The notes: generated by a model from the letters alone, not told the origin. A stretch of DNA of 64,000 nt from Bradyrhizobium sediminis (GCF_018736105.1 NZ_CP076135.1:620001-684000), one strand, 5' to 3'. Positions 23,517 to 31,506 are shown, counted from the first letter of the stretch. Program-made: numbers and translations.

Positions 23517-25261
23517 CCCTGTTCCGTAATGCCTGGATTGCCTTCAACGCCCTTCAGGGTAACGCCGGTGCCGCGCTGGGCCGACGTTTTCCCCGAGCGC
23601 AGATGTTTTGCGAATACATCCCACACCGGCACGCCTTGCTGCTCGTTGACGGAAGCCCATCCCGCAACCTTGTAGCTCTTGCCGGCTTCGAGCGGCTTGC
23701 CGTTGCCGAGTTTCAGGTCGGAAATCCGGCGACCGACGCTCTCGGTCGGGGCGCAGGAATAGGCGAGGCCGCCGACGCGAACCATGTCGCCGCCCTGCTG
23801 ATAATAGGGGTCGACGTTGAAGAGATTGTCGCAGACGTCTTCGAGGATGTCCTTGATCTGGCCGCCGGTCATGCTCAGCGCGTAGGTCTCGGGATAGGCA
23901 ATGGCCGTTTCCGACAGCACGTCTTCCATGGTCACCGGCTGGCCGGGCAGCACGCTGTTGCCCCAGCGGAAGCCCGGCGACAGCGCAATTTCGGCGTCGA
24001 ATTCGGCGAGCAGCGCGTCGCAGATCAACTGGTCCACGGTGCCGCCGAAATTGCCGCGGCGGTAGAGCAGGCGATCCGATGTCGCGACCTTGGCGGCGTA
24101 AGCGGCGGCATGCGGCTCGCGAATTTTCGCGATCAGCGCCTGCATCGCCGGATCCGGCTTCAGCAGCTCCGAAAACACCGGCAGCAGCCGGTAGCGCACG
24201 CCGGCGACCTTGCCCTTGGCGATATCGAGATCGAGCACGCCGAGGAATTTTCCGCTCGAACCGGCATTGGTCACGAGCGTGGTGCCGCCGGCATTGGTCA
24301 CCGGGATCGGCTGCGGAACGGCGTCGTGGGTATGGCCGCCGAGGATGACGTCGATGCCGGTGACGCGGCTCGCCAGCTTGAGGTCGACGTCCATGCCGTT
24401 ATGCGACAACAGCACCACGGCGTCGACCTTGTCGGTGTTGCGCAAGCTATCGACCAGCTTCTGCAATTCGGCGTCGCGAATGCCGAACTTCCAGTCCGGC
24501 GTGAACCGCTTCGGATGCGCGATTGGCACATAGGGGAATGCCTGCCCGATCACGGCGACGCGGCTGCCGCCGATCTCCTTGATGGTGGCCGGCTTGAACA
24601 CCCGCCCCGAGGCCGGATCGAACGCCTTGGCGTCGTTGAAGGCGGCTTCCTCGGTAAGGAAGACGTTCTGCGCCAGGAACTCGCCCTTGAAGCGGTCGAG
24701 GTTGCTGCGCAGCGCCTTTTCGCCATAGGTGAATTCCCAATGGCCGGTCATTGCCTCGATGCCGAGCAGATTGGCGGCCTCGACCATGTCGGCGCCCTGC
24801 ATGGTGTTGGAAAGACCCGAGCCCTGCCACAGATCGCCGCCGTCGAGCAGCAGCGAACGGCCGGGGCCGACGTCGCTGCGCAGGCGATCGATCAGCGTCT
24901 TCAGATGTGCGAAGCCGCCGAGCTTGCCGAATCGAACGGCTGCCTTCTCGAAATCGAGAAAAGTGAAGGCGTAAGCGTCGGCGCTGTCGGGCTTGATGCC
25001 GAAGCGGTCGAGAAAGGCGCGGCCGACCAGATGCGGCGGCTTTCCGGCCATCGCGCCGATCCCGAGATTGACGCTCGGTTCGCGGAAATACAGCGGCAGC
25101 AACTGCGCATGGGTGTCGGTCATGTGCAGGATGCGGGCATTGCCGAAGTGCTCGAGATCGTAGTTTGCGGCGCCCTCGGCGCTGCGCGCGAACCGCGGCA
25201 GCCCGCCGGTAAGCGCGGCGGCGCCCGCAAGCGAAAGAAAATCCCGGCGGCGGATGGTCAT
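23513..25261 (-). CDS. soxB: SoxB, thiosulfohydrolase
   Basis: Periplasmic enzyme of 582 residues that hydrolyses the terminal sulfone from SoxY-bound cysteine-S-sulfonate, releasing sulfate. A twin-arginine signal (RRRDFLSLAGAAAL) is followed by the 5'-nucleotidase-superfamily metal site: D49 and H51 in HMTDTHAQL, LLLDGGDLWQGSG, MTGHWEFTYG (where nucleotidases have GNHEFD), LLSHNGMD and ILGGHTHD, expected to hold two Mn ions. The length is normal for SoxB. It is separated from soxK by 160 bases that hold a palindromic repeat, and its stop overlaps the first DsrE gene. Confidence 0.95.
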   Translation of the reverse strand: MTIRRRDFLSLAGAAALTGGLPRFARSAEGAANYDLEHFGNARILHMTDTHAQLLPLYFREPSVNLGIGAMAGKPPHLVGRAFLDRFGIKPDSADAYAFTFLDFEKAAVRFGKLGGFAHLKTLIDRLRSDVGPGRSLLLDGGDLWQGSGLSNTMQGADMVEAANLLGIEAMTGHWEFTYGEKALRSNLDRFKGEFLAQNVFLTEEAAFNDAKAFDPASGRVFKPATIKEIGGSRVAVIGQAFPYVPIAHPKRFTPDWKFGIRDAELQKLVDSLRNTDKVDAVVLLSHNGMDVDLKLASRVTGIDVILGGHTHDAVPQPIPVTNAGGTTLVTNAGSSGKFLGVLDLDIAKGKVAGVRYRLLPVFSELLKPDPAMQALIAKIREPHAAAYAAKVATSDRLLYRRGNFGGTVDQLICDALLAEFDAEIALSPGFRWGNSVLPGQPVTMEDVLSETAIAYPETYALSMTGGQIKDILEDVCDNLFNVDPYYQQGGDMVRVGGLAYSCAPTESVGRRISDLKLGNGKPLEAGKSYKVAGWASVNEQQGVPVWDVFAKHLRSGKTSAQRGTGVTLKGVEGNPGITEQG

Positions 25262-25301
25262 GCGATGTCTATTCCTGTCAACAGAACTGGAGTCCTCACC
25301 T

Positions 25302-25380
25302 CGTCATTGCGAAGCGACGAAGCAATCCAGTTCTTCTCCCGGCGAGGCTTCTGAATTGCTTCGCTGCGCTCGCAATGACG
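25302..25380. repeat. Palindromic repeat inside the sox operon
   Basis: CGTCATTGCGAAGCGACGAAGCAAT on the left (read in parts: CGTCATTGCGA, GAAGCAAT) pairs with ATTGCTTC and TCGCAATGACG on the right. It sits between soxK and soxB and would form a long hairpin in the operon transcript, perhaps lowering expression of soxB and later genes relative to soxA and soxK. Confidence 0.7.
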
Positions 25381-25421
25381 ATTTCAAACAGGCTGCCCTT
25401 GCGGTCAACCTTCGAAAAGGC

Positions 25422-25736
25422 TCAGCGAATTTCCATATCTTTCCAGCGCATCTTCTCGCTGGTGGCCTGGAAGACCGAAGCTTTGGCCAGCGCCTCGGCT
25501 TCCTTCGCCGACGCGACGGCCTTGTCGAAGTCGCCGGCCTCGGCGGCCTTCTTGGCGGCGTTGAGCGTCGCGGCCGTCGTGGTCCATTGGTTGCGCAGGC
25601 CGGCCGCTTCCTTGTTGGCGGCTTCTGCGGCGGCAAAGGCCGCCTTGTAGTCGGCCTCGGATGCGGCGAGCGCGGATGATGCGCCTGACATCAGCAGGGC
25701 GGCGGTCAGGATGGACTTCAGCATCTTGTTGCTCAT
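25422..25736 (-). CDS. soxK: SoxK-like SoxAX-binding protein
   Basis: Small exported protein of 104 residues. A signal peptide (LTAALLMSGASSALAA) is followed by a helical Ala/Lys/Glu-rich domain: YKAAFAAAEAANKEAAGLRN, TLNAAKKAAEAGDFDKAVASAKEAEALAKA. This pattern and the place next to soxA match SoxK (SAXB), a subunit that binds and stabilises SoxAX in some thiosulfate oxidisers. The start overlaps the soxA stop (ATGA). The assignment rests on pattern, size and context; low-complexity composition makes the match less certain than for the other sox genes. Confidence 0.75.
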   Translation of the reverse strand: MSNKMLKSILTAALLMSGASSALAASEADYKAAFAAAEAANKEAAGLRNQWTTTAATLNAAKKAAEAGDFDKAVASAKEAEALAKASVFQATSEKMRWKDMEIR

Positions 25737-26599
25737 GGCCGCGCTCCCGGACCGGATATCGGCAACCCGTTGCTGACATAGGACAGGTAGTACTCGACAT
25801 TGCGGTATTCATCGTCCTGCGGACTGAGCGGCACGCCGCGGATCTGGCTGTTACAGGTGGTGAACCGCCGGCTGGTGGTGCCCATGCCGCTCCATTCGGA
25901 ACGATAGATCGGCATCGCATTGAGAATGCCGAGCGCGGGCGCCAGCACCTCGGCGCGAATCCGCTCGCCGCCGCTCTGCACATGGCAGGTCGCGCAGGAG
26001 AAGTTAAGCTGGCCGCGCCGCGTGTAGAAATATTCCTTGCCGGCCTGGTAGGCCTGTAGCGCGCGCGGATCGTTCGGGATCTTGATGTCGAACGGCTTGC
26101 CGCGCGAGGTGAACGCCATATAGGCGGTCAGCGCGGCCATCTCGTCCTTCACATAGGAGAATGGCGGCTCGCCATTGGCCTCGCGGCAGCGGTTCAGCGC
26201 CAGCTCGAGCGTGACGACCTTGCCTTCCTTCTCGTCGAAATAGGGATAGTTCTGCCGGATGCCGATGCCCTTGTTGGGGAAGCAGTCTTGGTAGCTCTTG
26301 CCGTTCTTGAACGGCTTGGAGAACATCTCCTTGCCCGTTTCAAGGGCAAATTCGTAAGGCGGGAATTGTTCCTTCTCTTGCCACTGCCTGTGCAGGCCCT
26401 CGTCCATCGAGTAGGGACCGTTGACGAAGTCTTCCAGCTTCACCTTGGGGAACTTGTCGGTGAAGTATTTCTTGAACGCCTTGGCGTCGGCCACCGGATC
26501 GGGGGTGTCGGCAGCGACGGCAGCAGGCGCGGCGGCAAACGTCAGCGCTGCCAACGCGAGAGCGGCCGAGGCAAATTGGATCGCAGGTCGCACGTTCAC
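25733..26599 (-). CDS. soxA: SoxA, c-type cytochrome subunit of SoxAX
   Basis: Periplasmic L-cysteine S-thiosulfotransferase subunit of 288 residues that, with SoxX, joins thiosulfate to SoxY. A signal peptide covers residues 1-30. One haem site is present, CATCH at 202-206, and the catalytic Cys is C249 in RFTTCNSQIRG, the ligand that becomes a persulfide. The N-terminal haem of diheme SoxA is missing; C106 and C138 may form a disulfide there, as in the monohaem type. The gap to soxZ (75 bases) holds a dispersed repeat. Confidence 0.94.
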   Translation of the reverse strand: MNVRPAIQFASAALALAALTFAAAPAAVAADTPDPVADAKAFKKYFTDKFPKVKLEDFVNGPYSMDEGLHRQWQEKEQFPPYEFALETGKEMFSKPFKNGKSYQDCFPNKGIGIRQNYPYFDEKEGKVVTLELALNRCREANGEPPFSYVKDEMAALTAYMAFTSRGKPFDIKIPNDPRALQAYQAGKEYFYTRRGQLNFSCATCHVQSGGERIRAEVLAPALGILNAMPIYRSEWSGMGTTSRRFTTCNSQIRGVPLSPQDDEYRNVEYYLSYVSNGLPISGPGARP

Positions 26600-26613
26600 T
26601 TCTCCACCATTGG

Positions 26614-26669
26614 CGTTTTCAAGCGAAGTGGATACCGGTTCGCGTGAAGAAAACGCGTCGAAACAAAAG
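26614..26669. repeat. Dispersed repeat family C, copy 1
   Basis: Contains CGTTTTCAAGCGAAGTGG, ATACCGGTTCGCGTGAAG and AAAACGCGTC. The same text, with few changes, occurs at 63109. This copy lies within the sox operon between soxZ and soxA, so it is transcribed with the operon. Confidence 0.75.
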
Positions 26670-26674
26670 AGCCG

Positions 26675-26986
26675 TTACTGGATCTTCGCCGTGGTCGTAT
26701 CGGTCGCGCCCTTGCTGTCGACCCAGCTGATCTTCAGCTCGTCGCCCTTCTTGCCGCCCTTGAAGGCGAACTTGACGTAGGGGTCCTTGGAAACGCCGCC
26801 GCCCCAGTTCGCGGCGAACACGGCCTTGCCGTCATATTCGAAGGTCAGTTGCTGGATGAAGTGCGGCGGAATGATCTCGCCCTTGGCGTTCTTGACGAAG
26901 CCGGAATCCATCGGGTGCTGGATCAGCGCCTGGACTTCGGTGGTATCGCCTGACGAGGTGGCGCGTACGCGAATGGTCGATGCCAT
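26675..26986 (-). CDS. soxZ: SoxZ, sulfur-carrier complex subunit
   Basis: Protein of 103 residues, the partner of SoxY in the SoxYZ carrier. It has no signal peptide of its own and is expected to be exported with SoxY. The immunoglobulin-like fold is suggested by STIRVRATSSGDTTEVQALI, HPMDSGFVKNAKGEIIPPHF, ANWGGGVSKDPYVKFAFKGG and LKISWVDSKGATDTTTAKI, all family-typical. It lies 23 bases after soxY, in the order soxX-soxY-soxZ-soxA usual for this operon. Confidence 0.95.
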   Translation of the reverse strand: MASTIRVRATSSGDTTEVQALIQHPMDSGFVKNAKGEIIPPHFIQQLTFEYDGKAVFAANWGGGVSKDPYVKFAFKGGKKGDELKISWVDSKGATDTTTAKIQ

Positions 26987-27009
26987 GAGGATGTTCCCTG
27001 TGTATCTCG

Positions 27010-27501
27010 TTAGCCGCCGCAGCCGCCGACGGTGACTTTGACTTCCTTGGTGGCGCTGTAGAGCTTGCCGCCGGCTTCCACGACGACAATCACATTGCTG
27101 GTCTTGGCCATCTTGATGCGATTGGCGACGCTCGGCACGGTCCCCGCGGGGATCCTGTACGACGCCACCAGCGCGTTCGGATTCTCGGCGACCAGAAACG
27201 AGATCGAGGTCACGTCGGCGAGCGCCGAACTCGCCGCAATCGGCACCACCGCGCCGTTCTCGGCGATCTCGGGCGCGTCGAGCTTCACCTTGTCGGATTT
27301 CTCGGCGGTCTTGCCGTACAGCAGCTTGATCGCGTCGTCGACGTTCTTCTGCTTGAACGCCTCCTCCGGATATTTGTCGTTGGCGGCGAAGGCAGGCGCA
27401 ACGCCGAGCGCAAGCTTGCCGAGGCCGACCAGCGCGACCGATGCCACGCCTTGCAGGATCACGCGCCGGGGAAGCGCAAATCCATCGTTCGTCTTTGTCA
27501 T
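27010..27501 (-). CDS. soxY: SoxY, sulfur-carrier protein
   Basis: Periplasmic carrier of 163 residues. Thiosulfate-derived sulfur is bound to the single Cys of the C-terminal swinging arm, read here as VTVGGCGG at the very end. The N-terminus FALPRRVILQGVASVALVGL is a twin-arginine-type signal, which allows SoxYZ to be exported as a folded complex. The body (VKLDAPEIAENGAVVPIAAS and onward) fits the SoxY domain. It lies 40 bases after soxX. Confidence 0.95.
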   Translation of the reverse strand: MTKTNDGFALPRRVILQGVASVALVGLGKLALGVAPAFAANDKYPEEAFKQKNVDDAIKLLYGKTAEKSDKVKLDAPEIAENGAVVPIAASSALADVTSISFLVAENPNALVASYRIPAGTVPSVANRIKMAKTSNVIVVVEAGGKLYSATKEVKVTVGGCGG

Positions 27502-27541
27502 TCGAAGTCTCCTTGGGTCGCGCGCGGCTGCGATGCAGCGA

Positions 27542-27913
27542 TCATAGGGTCTGCAGGAAATCCACGACCGCGTTGATCTCCTTGTCGGTCAAGATCCGGT
27601 TTCGTCCGAACGGAGGCATCACGGTCAGCGGGTTACGCTTGGTTTCGTCGTAAACGATGGCGACGAGATCGTTACGGTCGGGATACTTGCTCTTGATGTC
27701 GGTCAGGGCCGGCCCGATGGTGCCGGGAAGATCGCCGCCCTTGATGACGTGGCAGGTCAGGCAATTGCCCTTGCTGCGGTCGAATGCCAGTTTCTGCCCC
27801 TCCGCCACCGCCGACTGGGCGGCCGCGGGCAGCGAAGATGCGAGCGTGCCGAACAGCAATGCCAACGCACAGGCCGGAATCAGGACGGACTTCCTCGGAT
27901 GTGTGATCTTCAA
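27542..27913 (-). CDS. soxX: SoxX, monohaem cytochrome c subunit of SoxAX
   Basis: Periplasmic cytochrome c of 123 residues that takes electrons from the SoxA reaction. A signal peptide ends near AAAQS; the haem site is CLTCH at 51-55 and the likely axial Met is M99 in MPPFGRN. The length is that of the short monohaem SoxX. It is separated from soxD by 76 bases that carry a tandem 14-base repeat. Confidence 0.93.
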   Translation of the reverse strand: MKITHPRKSVLIPACALALLFGTLASSLPAAAQSAVAEGQKLAFDRSKGNCLTCHVIKGGDLPGTIGPALTDIKSKYPDRNDLVAIVYDETKRNPLTVMPPFGRNRILTDKEINAVVDFLQTL

Positions 27914-27947
27914 GGGCGCGTTTCCCGTTTGCGTTGTTTGGGTTGCA

Positions 27948-28003
27948 TCACTTGGATTAGTTCACTTCGGCTAGTTCACTTGGATTAGTTCACTTGGGTT
28001 GCA
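27948..28003. repeat. Tandem 14-base repeat overlapping the soxD stop
   Basis: Four adjacent units: TCACTTGGATTAGT, TCACTTCGGCTAGT, TCACTTGGATTAGT and TCACTTGGGTTGCA. Units 1 and 3 are identical. The last unit contains the final codons and stop of soxD, and each unit carries TGA on the minus strand. A weaker fifth unit precedes at 27934. Confidence 0.8.
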
Positions 28004-28661
28004 TCGTGTCGAGCGGTCCGGTCGTGCGCGGCGTGAGATCCCTGCCTTCCGCCGTGGACGAGATCTTGACGTCCGCAGGGTTGGCACATGCGCTCATGCA
28101 CGGCTTGGCCATCGTATCAGGTCTTGGGTCGGTCCAGATAAAACTGTCGCGATTGGGCATCTTGACTTTGGGCAGGCTGTCCCGGTCGGCAACGAATTCG
28201 CCTGGAACGATGTCGTTCAGGTTCAGAATATAGGCGGTCAAAGCATAAACGTCATCGGCTGACAATGTGTGCGGTGCGGGCATCGGCATGGCGCGGTTGA
28301 TATAGTCCCACAGCGTCGGCGCGAACGGCCAGTAGCTGCCCACCGTCAGTTCCGGCCGGTCGTCCTTCAGCGTTCCCTTGCCGCCGACCAGCTTGGGAAA
28401 GCGGCCCTCGCCTTCACCGAAAGTGCCGTGGCATGCGGCGCATTGCTCGGAAAACACGTCGGCGCCCTTGTTGACGCTGCCGCTTCCCGGCGGCAGGCCG
28501 GCGCCATCCTCGCCCCGCACATCGATGTTCCAGCCGGCGATCTCCGCCGGCGAGGCTGGCTTGCCGTAGCCGAAAGTGCCGGTTTCCGCCGCGCCCGCCG
28601 CCGTGGCGGCGATCATGGCGGCGGCGCCGAGCAGCAGGAATCGCCTAACCGAGCTGGACAT
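27990..28661 (-). CDS. soxD: SoxD, cytochrome c subunit of sulfur dehydrogenase
   Basis: Periplasmic cytochrome c of 223 residues, partner of SoxC in the sulfane dehydrogenase SoxCD that oxidises the SoxY-bound sulfane sulfur. A signal peptide (LLLGAAAMIAATAAGAAE) is followed by one haem site, CAACH at 74-78, in SEQCAACHGTFGEGEGRFP. The second haem domain of long SoxD proteins is absent, so this is the short form. Its start overlaps the soxC end by 17 bases. Its last four residues lie within the 14-base tandem repeat, so the end may vary between strains. Confidence 0.92.
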   Translation of the reverse strand: MSSSVRRFLLLGAAAMIAATAAGAAETGTFGYGKPASPAEIAGWNIDVRGEDGAGLPPGSGSVNKGADVFSEQCAACHGTFGEGEGRFPKLVGGKGTLKDDRPELTVGSYWPFAPTLWDYINRAMPMPAPHTLSADDVYALTAYILNLNDIVPGEFVADRDSLPKVKMPNRDSFIWTDPRPDTMAKPCMSACANPADVKISSTAEGRDLTPRTTGPLDTMQPK

Positions 28662-29931
28662 CGAACACGCTTCCGTCAGGCTTGACCTGCCAGGTCTGGA
28701 TCGAATTGTTGTGATAGACCGAATTCATCCCGCGGCTCTTTCGCAGTTGCGCAATCGTCGGCTGGACATAGCCGGTCTCGTCGATGACGCGGGATTCGAG
28801 CAGCGCCGGCGTGCCGTCCCAGCGCCATGGCAGCGTGAATTTGGTCAGCGCTTTCGACAGTACCGGCTCGTGCAGCCGCGCGGTCTGCCAGTTGATGCCG
28901 CCATCCACGGAAACGTCGACCCGCTTGACCTTGCCGTTGCCGGTCCACGCCAGGCCCCGGATTTCGTAGAGACCGGGTCCACTGAGCGGCTTTTCGGGGC
29001 AGGGGAAGGTGATCACGGACTTGGCGTCGATCAGCCAGGTGAATCCGCGGCTGGTGCCGTCCGGCATCAGGTCGGTGTATTTCGAGGTTTCCTCGCGGGA
29101 ATGCCAGGGTTTGTCGCCGAGCTTGATGCGGCGCAGCCATTTGATGCTGACATTGCCCTCCCAGCCCGGCACCACCAGCCGCAACGGGTAACCCTGCTCG
29201 GGCCGCAGCGCCTCGCCGTTCTGCGCGTAGACCACCAGGCAATCGTCCAGGCATTTGTTGAGCGGCAGGCTGCGGTTCATATGTGCGCCATCGGCGCCCT
29301 CGACCATGGCCCACTGCGCCTCTTTCTTGACGCCGACCTCTTCCAGCAGGGTCGAGAGCCGCACCCCGGTCCATTCCGCGCAGGAGATCATGCCATGGTT
29401 GAACTGCAGCGAATTCAGCTGCGCCGCGCGCCACTCCATGCCGCCATTGGCCGGGCATTCGATGAAATGGATGCGCGACACCGACGGGAAACGCACGATG
29501 TCCTGCATGGTCAGGATCAACGGCCGTTCGACCAGGCCATGGATCATCAGCCGGTGCTGATCCGGATCGACGTCCGGCCGGCCCGCATGATAGCGCTCGA
29601 AAAACAGGCCGTTCGGCGTGATGATGCCGTGCAGGTTCTGCAGCGGCGAAAAACTGATGGAGGATTCGGTTCCGGCGGTAAGCCATGGCACGTTGCGCCG
29701 GATCACGCCGGCCTCGGTGTCGGCGGGCCGGCCATACGGCCGGTCGACCACGCCGGCCCCGATCGATTGCGACCACGGCGCGTCCGCGGGCGGCGAAGCA
29801 GGCTGAGGTTCCGCGTGGCCGGGTCTGGCGCCGAGCGCGAGGCCGCCGGTCAGCGCCGCGCCCATGCCGAGAAATGAACGCCGGGCGAACCGCGGATCGG
29901 ATGAATCCGCTGGCTTCGATGCCGCTGGCAT
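28645..29931 (-). CDS. soxC: SoxC, molybdenum sulfane dehydrogenase subunit
   Basis: Periplasmic molybdoenzyme of 428 residues, sulfite-oxidase family. A twin-arginine signal (FARRSFLGMGAALTGGLALG) is followed by the Moco domain, with the molybdenum-ligand Cys in RIHFIECPANGGMEW, and the C-terminal dimerisation domain containing VDVSVDGGINWQTARL. Presence of SoxCD predicts full oxidation of thiosulfate to sulfate without sulfur globules. ATG at 29931 has GGGA upstream; an in-frame GTG at 29955 with GAGG close by is an alternative. It is the first gene of the operon, divergent from soxR. Confidence 0.94.
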   Translation of the reverse strand: MPAASKPADSSDPRFARRSFLGMGAALTGGLALGARPGHAEPQPASPPADAPWSQSIGAGVVDRPYGRPADTEAGVIRRNVPWLTAGTESSISFSPLQNLHGIITPNGLFFERYHAGRPDVDPDQHRLMIHGLVERPLILTMQDIVRFPSVSRIHFIECPANGGMEWRAAQLNSLQFNHGMISCAEWTGVRLSTLLEEVGVKKEAQWAMVEGADGAHMNRSLPLNKCLDDCLVVYAQNGEALRPEQGYPLRLVVPGWEGNVSIKWLRRIKLGDKPWHSREETSKYTDLMPDGTSRGFTWLIDAKSVITFPCPEKPLSGPGLYEIRGLAWTGNGKVKRVDVSVDGGINWQTARLHEPVLSKALTKFTLPWRWDGTPALLESRVIDETGYVQPTIAQLRKSRGMNSVYHNNSIQTWQVKPDGSVFDVQLG

Positions 29932-30024
29932 ATTGCGTCCCAGGGGTGGCCGCACGTTTCCTCACCTCGCGGCTCTCGACGGCCGCAGCTTTATCGTTTC
30001 CCCAGCCGTATCTACATACGCTAA

Positions 30025-30040
30025 TTTAGTCAATGCTAAA
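30025..30040. promoter_or_regulatory. Candidate SoxR operator
   Basis: TTTAGTCAATGCTAAA is a palindrome with arms TTTAG and CTAAA, overlapping a second small palindrome CTAATTTAG at 30021-30029. It is AT-rich in a GC-rich genome and lies between divergent soxC and soxR, about 70 bases from soxR, where an ArsR-type repressor would bind. Sites for BigR/SqrR-type repressors are AT-rich palindromes as well (known). Binding here is inference. Confidence 0.45.
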
Positions 30041-30109
30041 CAATGGAAAGCGCGGTAGTGTGATATATGAGAGTTCCATACGCACTCTACCTGATCGGGA
30101 CATCAAGTC

Positions 30110-30475
30110 ATGAGAGCAGTTGCGGTTGCCGCAAGAAACAAGTCCGCCGGGATCAATGCTGCCGATGTGGCGGCATTGAAAATGCTGGCAAAACAGGCAG
30201 GCCAGGCGTCGCGGCTGTTGAAGCTGCTGGGCAATGAAAAGCGGCTGTTGATCCTCTGTTTCCTCGCCGCGCGCGGGGAAATGACGGTGGGGGAACTGGT
30301 CGATGTGGCGAAGCTCAGCCAGTCCGCGCTGTCGCAGCATCTGGCGCGGCTGCGCGCCGACGGGCTGGTGACGTTCCGCCGGACGTCGCAGACGCTGCAC
30401 TACAGCGTCGTCGACAAGCGGGCGCTGCGCGTGCTGCAGGTGCTCAAGGAGATCTTCTGCGGGACCATCAAATGA
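30110..30475 (+). CDS. soxR: SoxR/BigR-type ArsR repressor (persulfide sensor)
   Basis: Winged-helix repressor of 121 residues. The recognition region KLSQSALSQHLARLRADGLV and wing RTSQTLHYSV are ArsR-family. Two Cys residues, C50 in LLILCFLAARGE and C117 in KEIFCGTIK, occupy the places of the sulfane-sensing pair in SqrR, BigR and YgaV. Oxidation to a di- or tetrasulfide would release the DNA and switch on sox genes. It is divergent from the sox operon and overlaps the next gene (ATGA). No typical metal-binding CxC site of arsenic or zinc sensors is present. Confidence 0.9.
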   Translation: MRAVAVAARNKSAGINAADVAALKMLAKQAGQASRLLKLLGNEKRLLILCFLAARGEMTVGELVDVAKLSQSALSQHLARLRADGLVTFRRTSQTLHYSVVDKRALRVLQVLKEIFCGTIK

Positions 30476-31473
30476 AACGACTGTTGGCAGCGGCGGGGAT
30501 CGCCGCATGCATGGTCTCGACCTCGGGCGCACAAACCGCGCCGCCTTATCCGCCGATCACTCTCCCCCTGAAGCTCGATCAGGTGCCGGGCAAGCCGGTC
30601 TGGTACTCGACCGGCAATCCCGGCATTCCCGGCAAGGATAATGAAGGCAACACCTCCAATGCCGGATTTGTCGTCACCTCCGACGGTGTCGTGGTGTTCG
30701 ACGCGCTGGGAACCCCGAGCCTCGGATGGGCGCTGTTGCAGCAAATCCGCAAACTCACCGACAAGAAAATCCGCTACGTGGTCGCGAGCCATTATCATGC
30801 CGATCACATCTATGGAATGCAGGCGTTCCGCGATCATACCGATGCGCTGATCGTCGCGCAGGAACGCTCCGGCGAATACAAGGACAATGAGGGGATCGCC
30901 GACGAGAAGGCGAGCCAGCGTCTCGATCAGCGGCGCGGCGCGCTGTTTCCCTGGGTTGACGGCAATACCCGCGTGGTGCCGCCGGACATTGCTTTCAGGG
31001 AGCGCATGACGATCGCGCTCGGCGACCGGCGGCTGACGCTGTTCTTTGCCGGGCCGGCGCATTCCTCCAGCGACATGATGATGATGGTCGAGCCTGATGG
31101 CGTGCTGTTCGCCGGCGATATCGTGCAGAACAGCCGCATCCCCTTCATGAACAGCGATGACGTCTCCACCGCGCAATGGCTGGATGCGCTCGGAGAAGTC
31201 GAAAAACTCGACCCGAAATTCATCATTCCCGGTCACGGCAGCCCGTCGACCGGGGCCAAGCAGGCCATCGCCTTCACGCGGGATTACATTCGATATTTGC
31301 GTAAAACGATGACCGCGGCCGTGCAAAACTGGACCGATTTCGATGCCGCCTATAGCCAGGCGGACTGGTCGAAATACCGGGACATGCCGGCCTTCGCCAG
31401 TAACAATCGCGGCAATGCCTATCGGATCTTCCTGGAACTGGAGCAATCCCAGTTCAAAGCTGATAAGCCTTGA
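30472..31473 (+). CDS. Secreted metallo-beta-lactamase-fold hydrolase, SoxH-like
   Basis: Exported protein of 333 residues. Signal peptide MKRLLAAAGIAACMVSTSGAQ, then an MBL domain with the metal motif SHYHADH near 105, H in FAGPAHSSSDMM, D in LFAGDIV and H in IIPGHGSPS. The length and export agree with SoxH and related quinoprotein-relay zinc hydrolases found at the ends of sox clusters. It is translationally coupled to soxR and so should be induced under the same conditions. The substrate is unknown; SoxH is dispensable for thiosulfate oxidation in Paracoccus (known). Confidence 0.8.
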   Translation: MKRLLAAAGIAACMVSTSGAQTAPPYPPITLPLKLDQVPGKPVWYSTGNPGIPGKDNEGNTSNAGFVVTSDGVVVFDALGTPSLGWALLQQIRKLTDKKIRYVVASHYHADHIYGMQAFRDHTDALIVAQERSGEYKDNEGIADEKASQRLDQRRGALFPWVDGNTRVVPPDIAFRERMTIALGDRRLTLFFAGPAHSSSDMMMMVEPDGVLFAGDIVQNSRIPFMNSDDVSTAQWLDALGEVEKLDPKFIIPGHGSPSTGAKQAIAFTRDYIRYLRKTMTAAVQNWTDFDAAYSQADWSKYRDMPAFASNNRGNAYRIFLELEQSQFKADKP

Positions 31474-31506
31474 TCCGGACTGGTTTCGATCAAGGCGTGA
31501 AGCGAT

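Noticed and set aside
27934..28003. CRISPR array
   Set aside because: Units are only 14 bases and directly adjacent with no spacers, and no cas gene is present.
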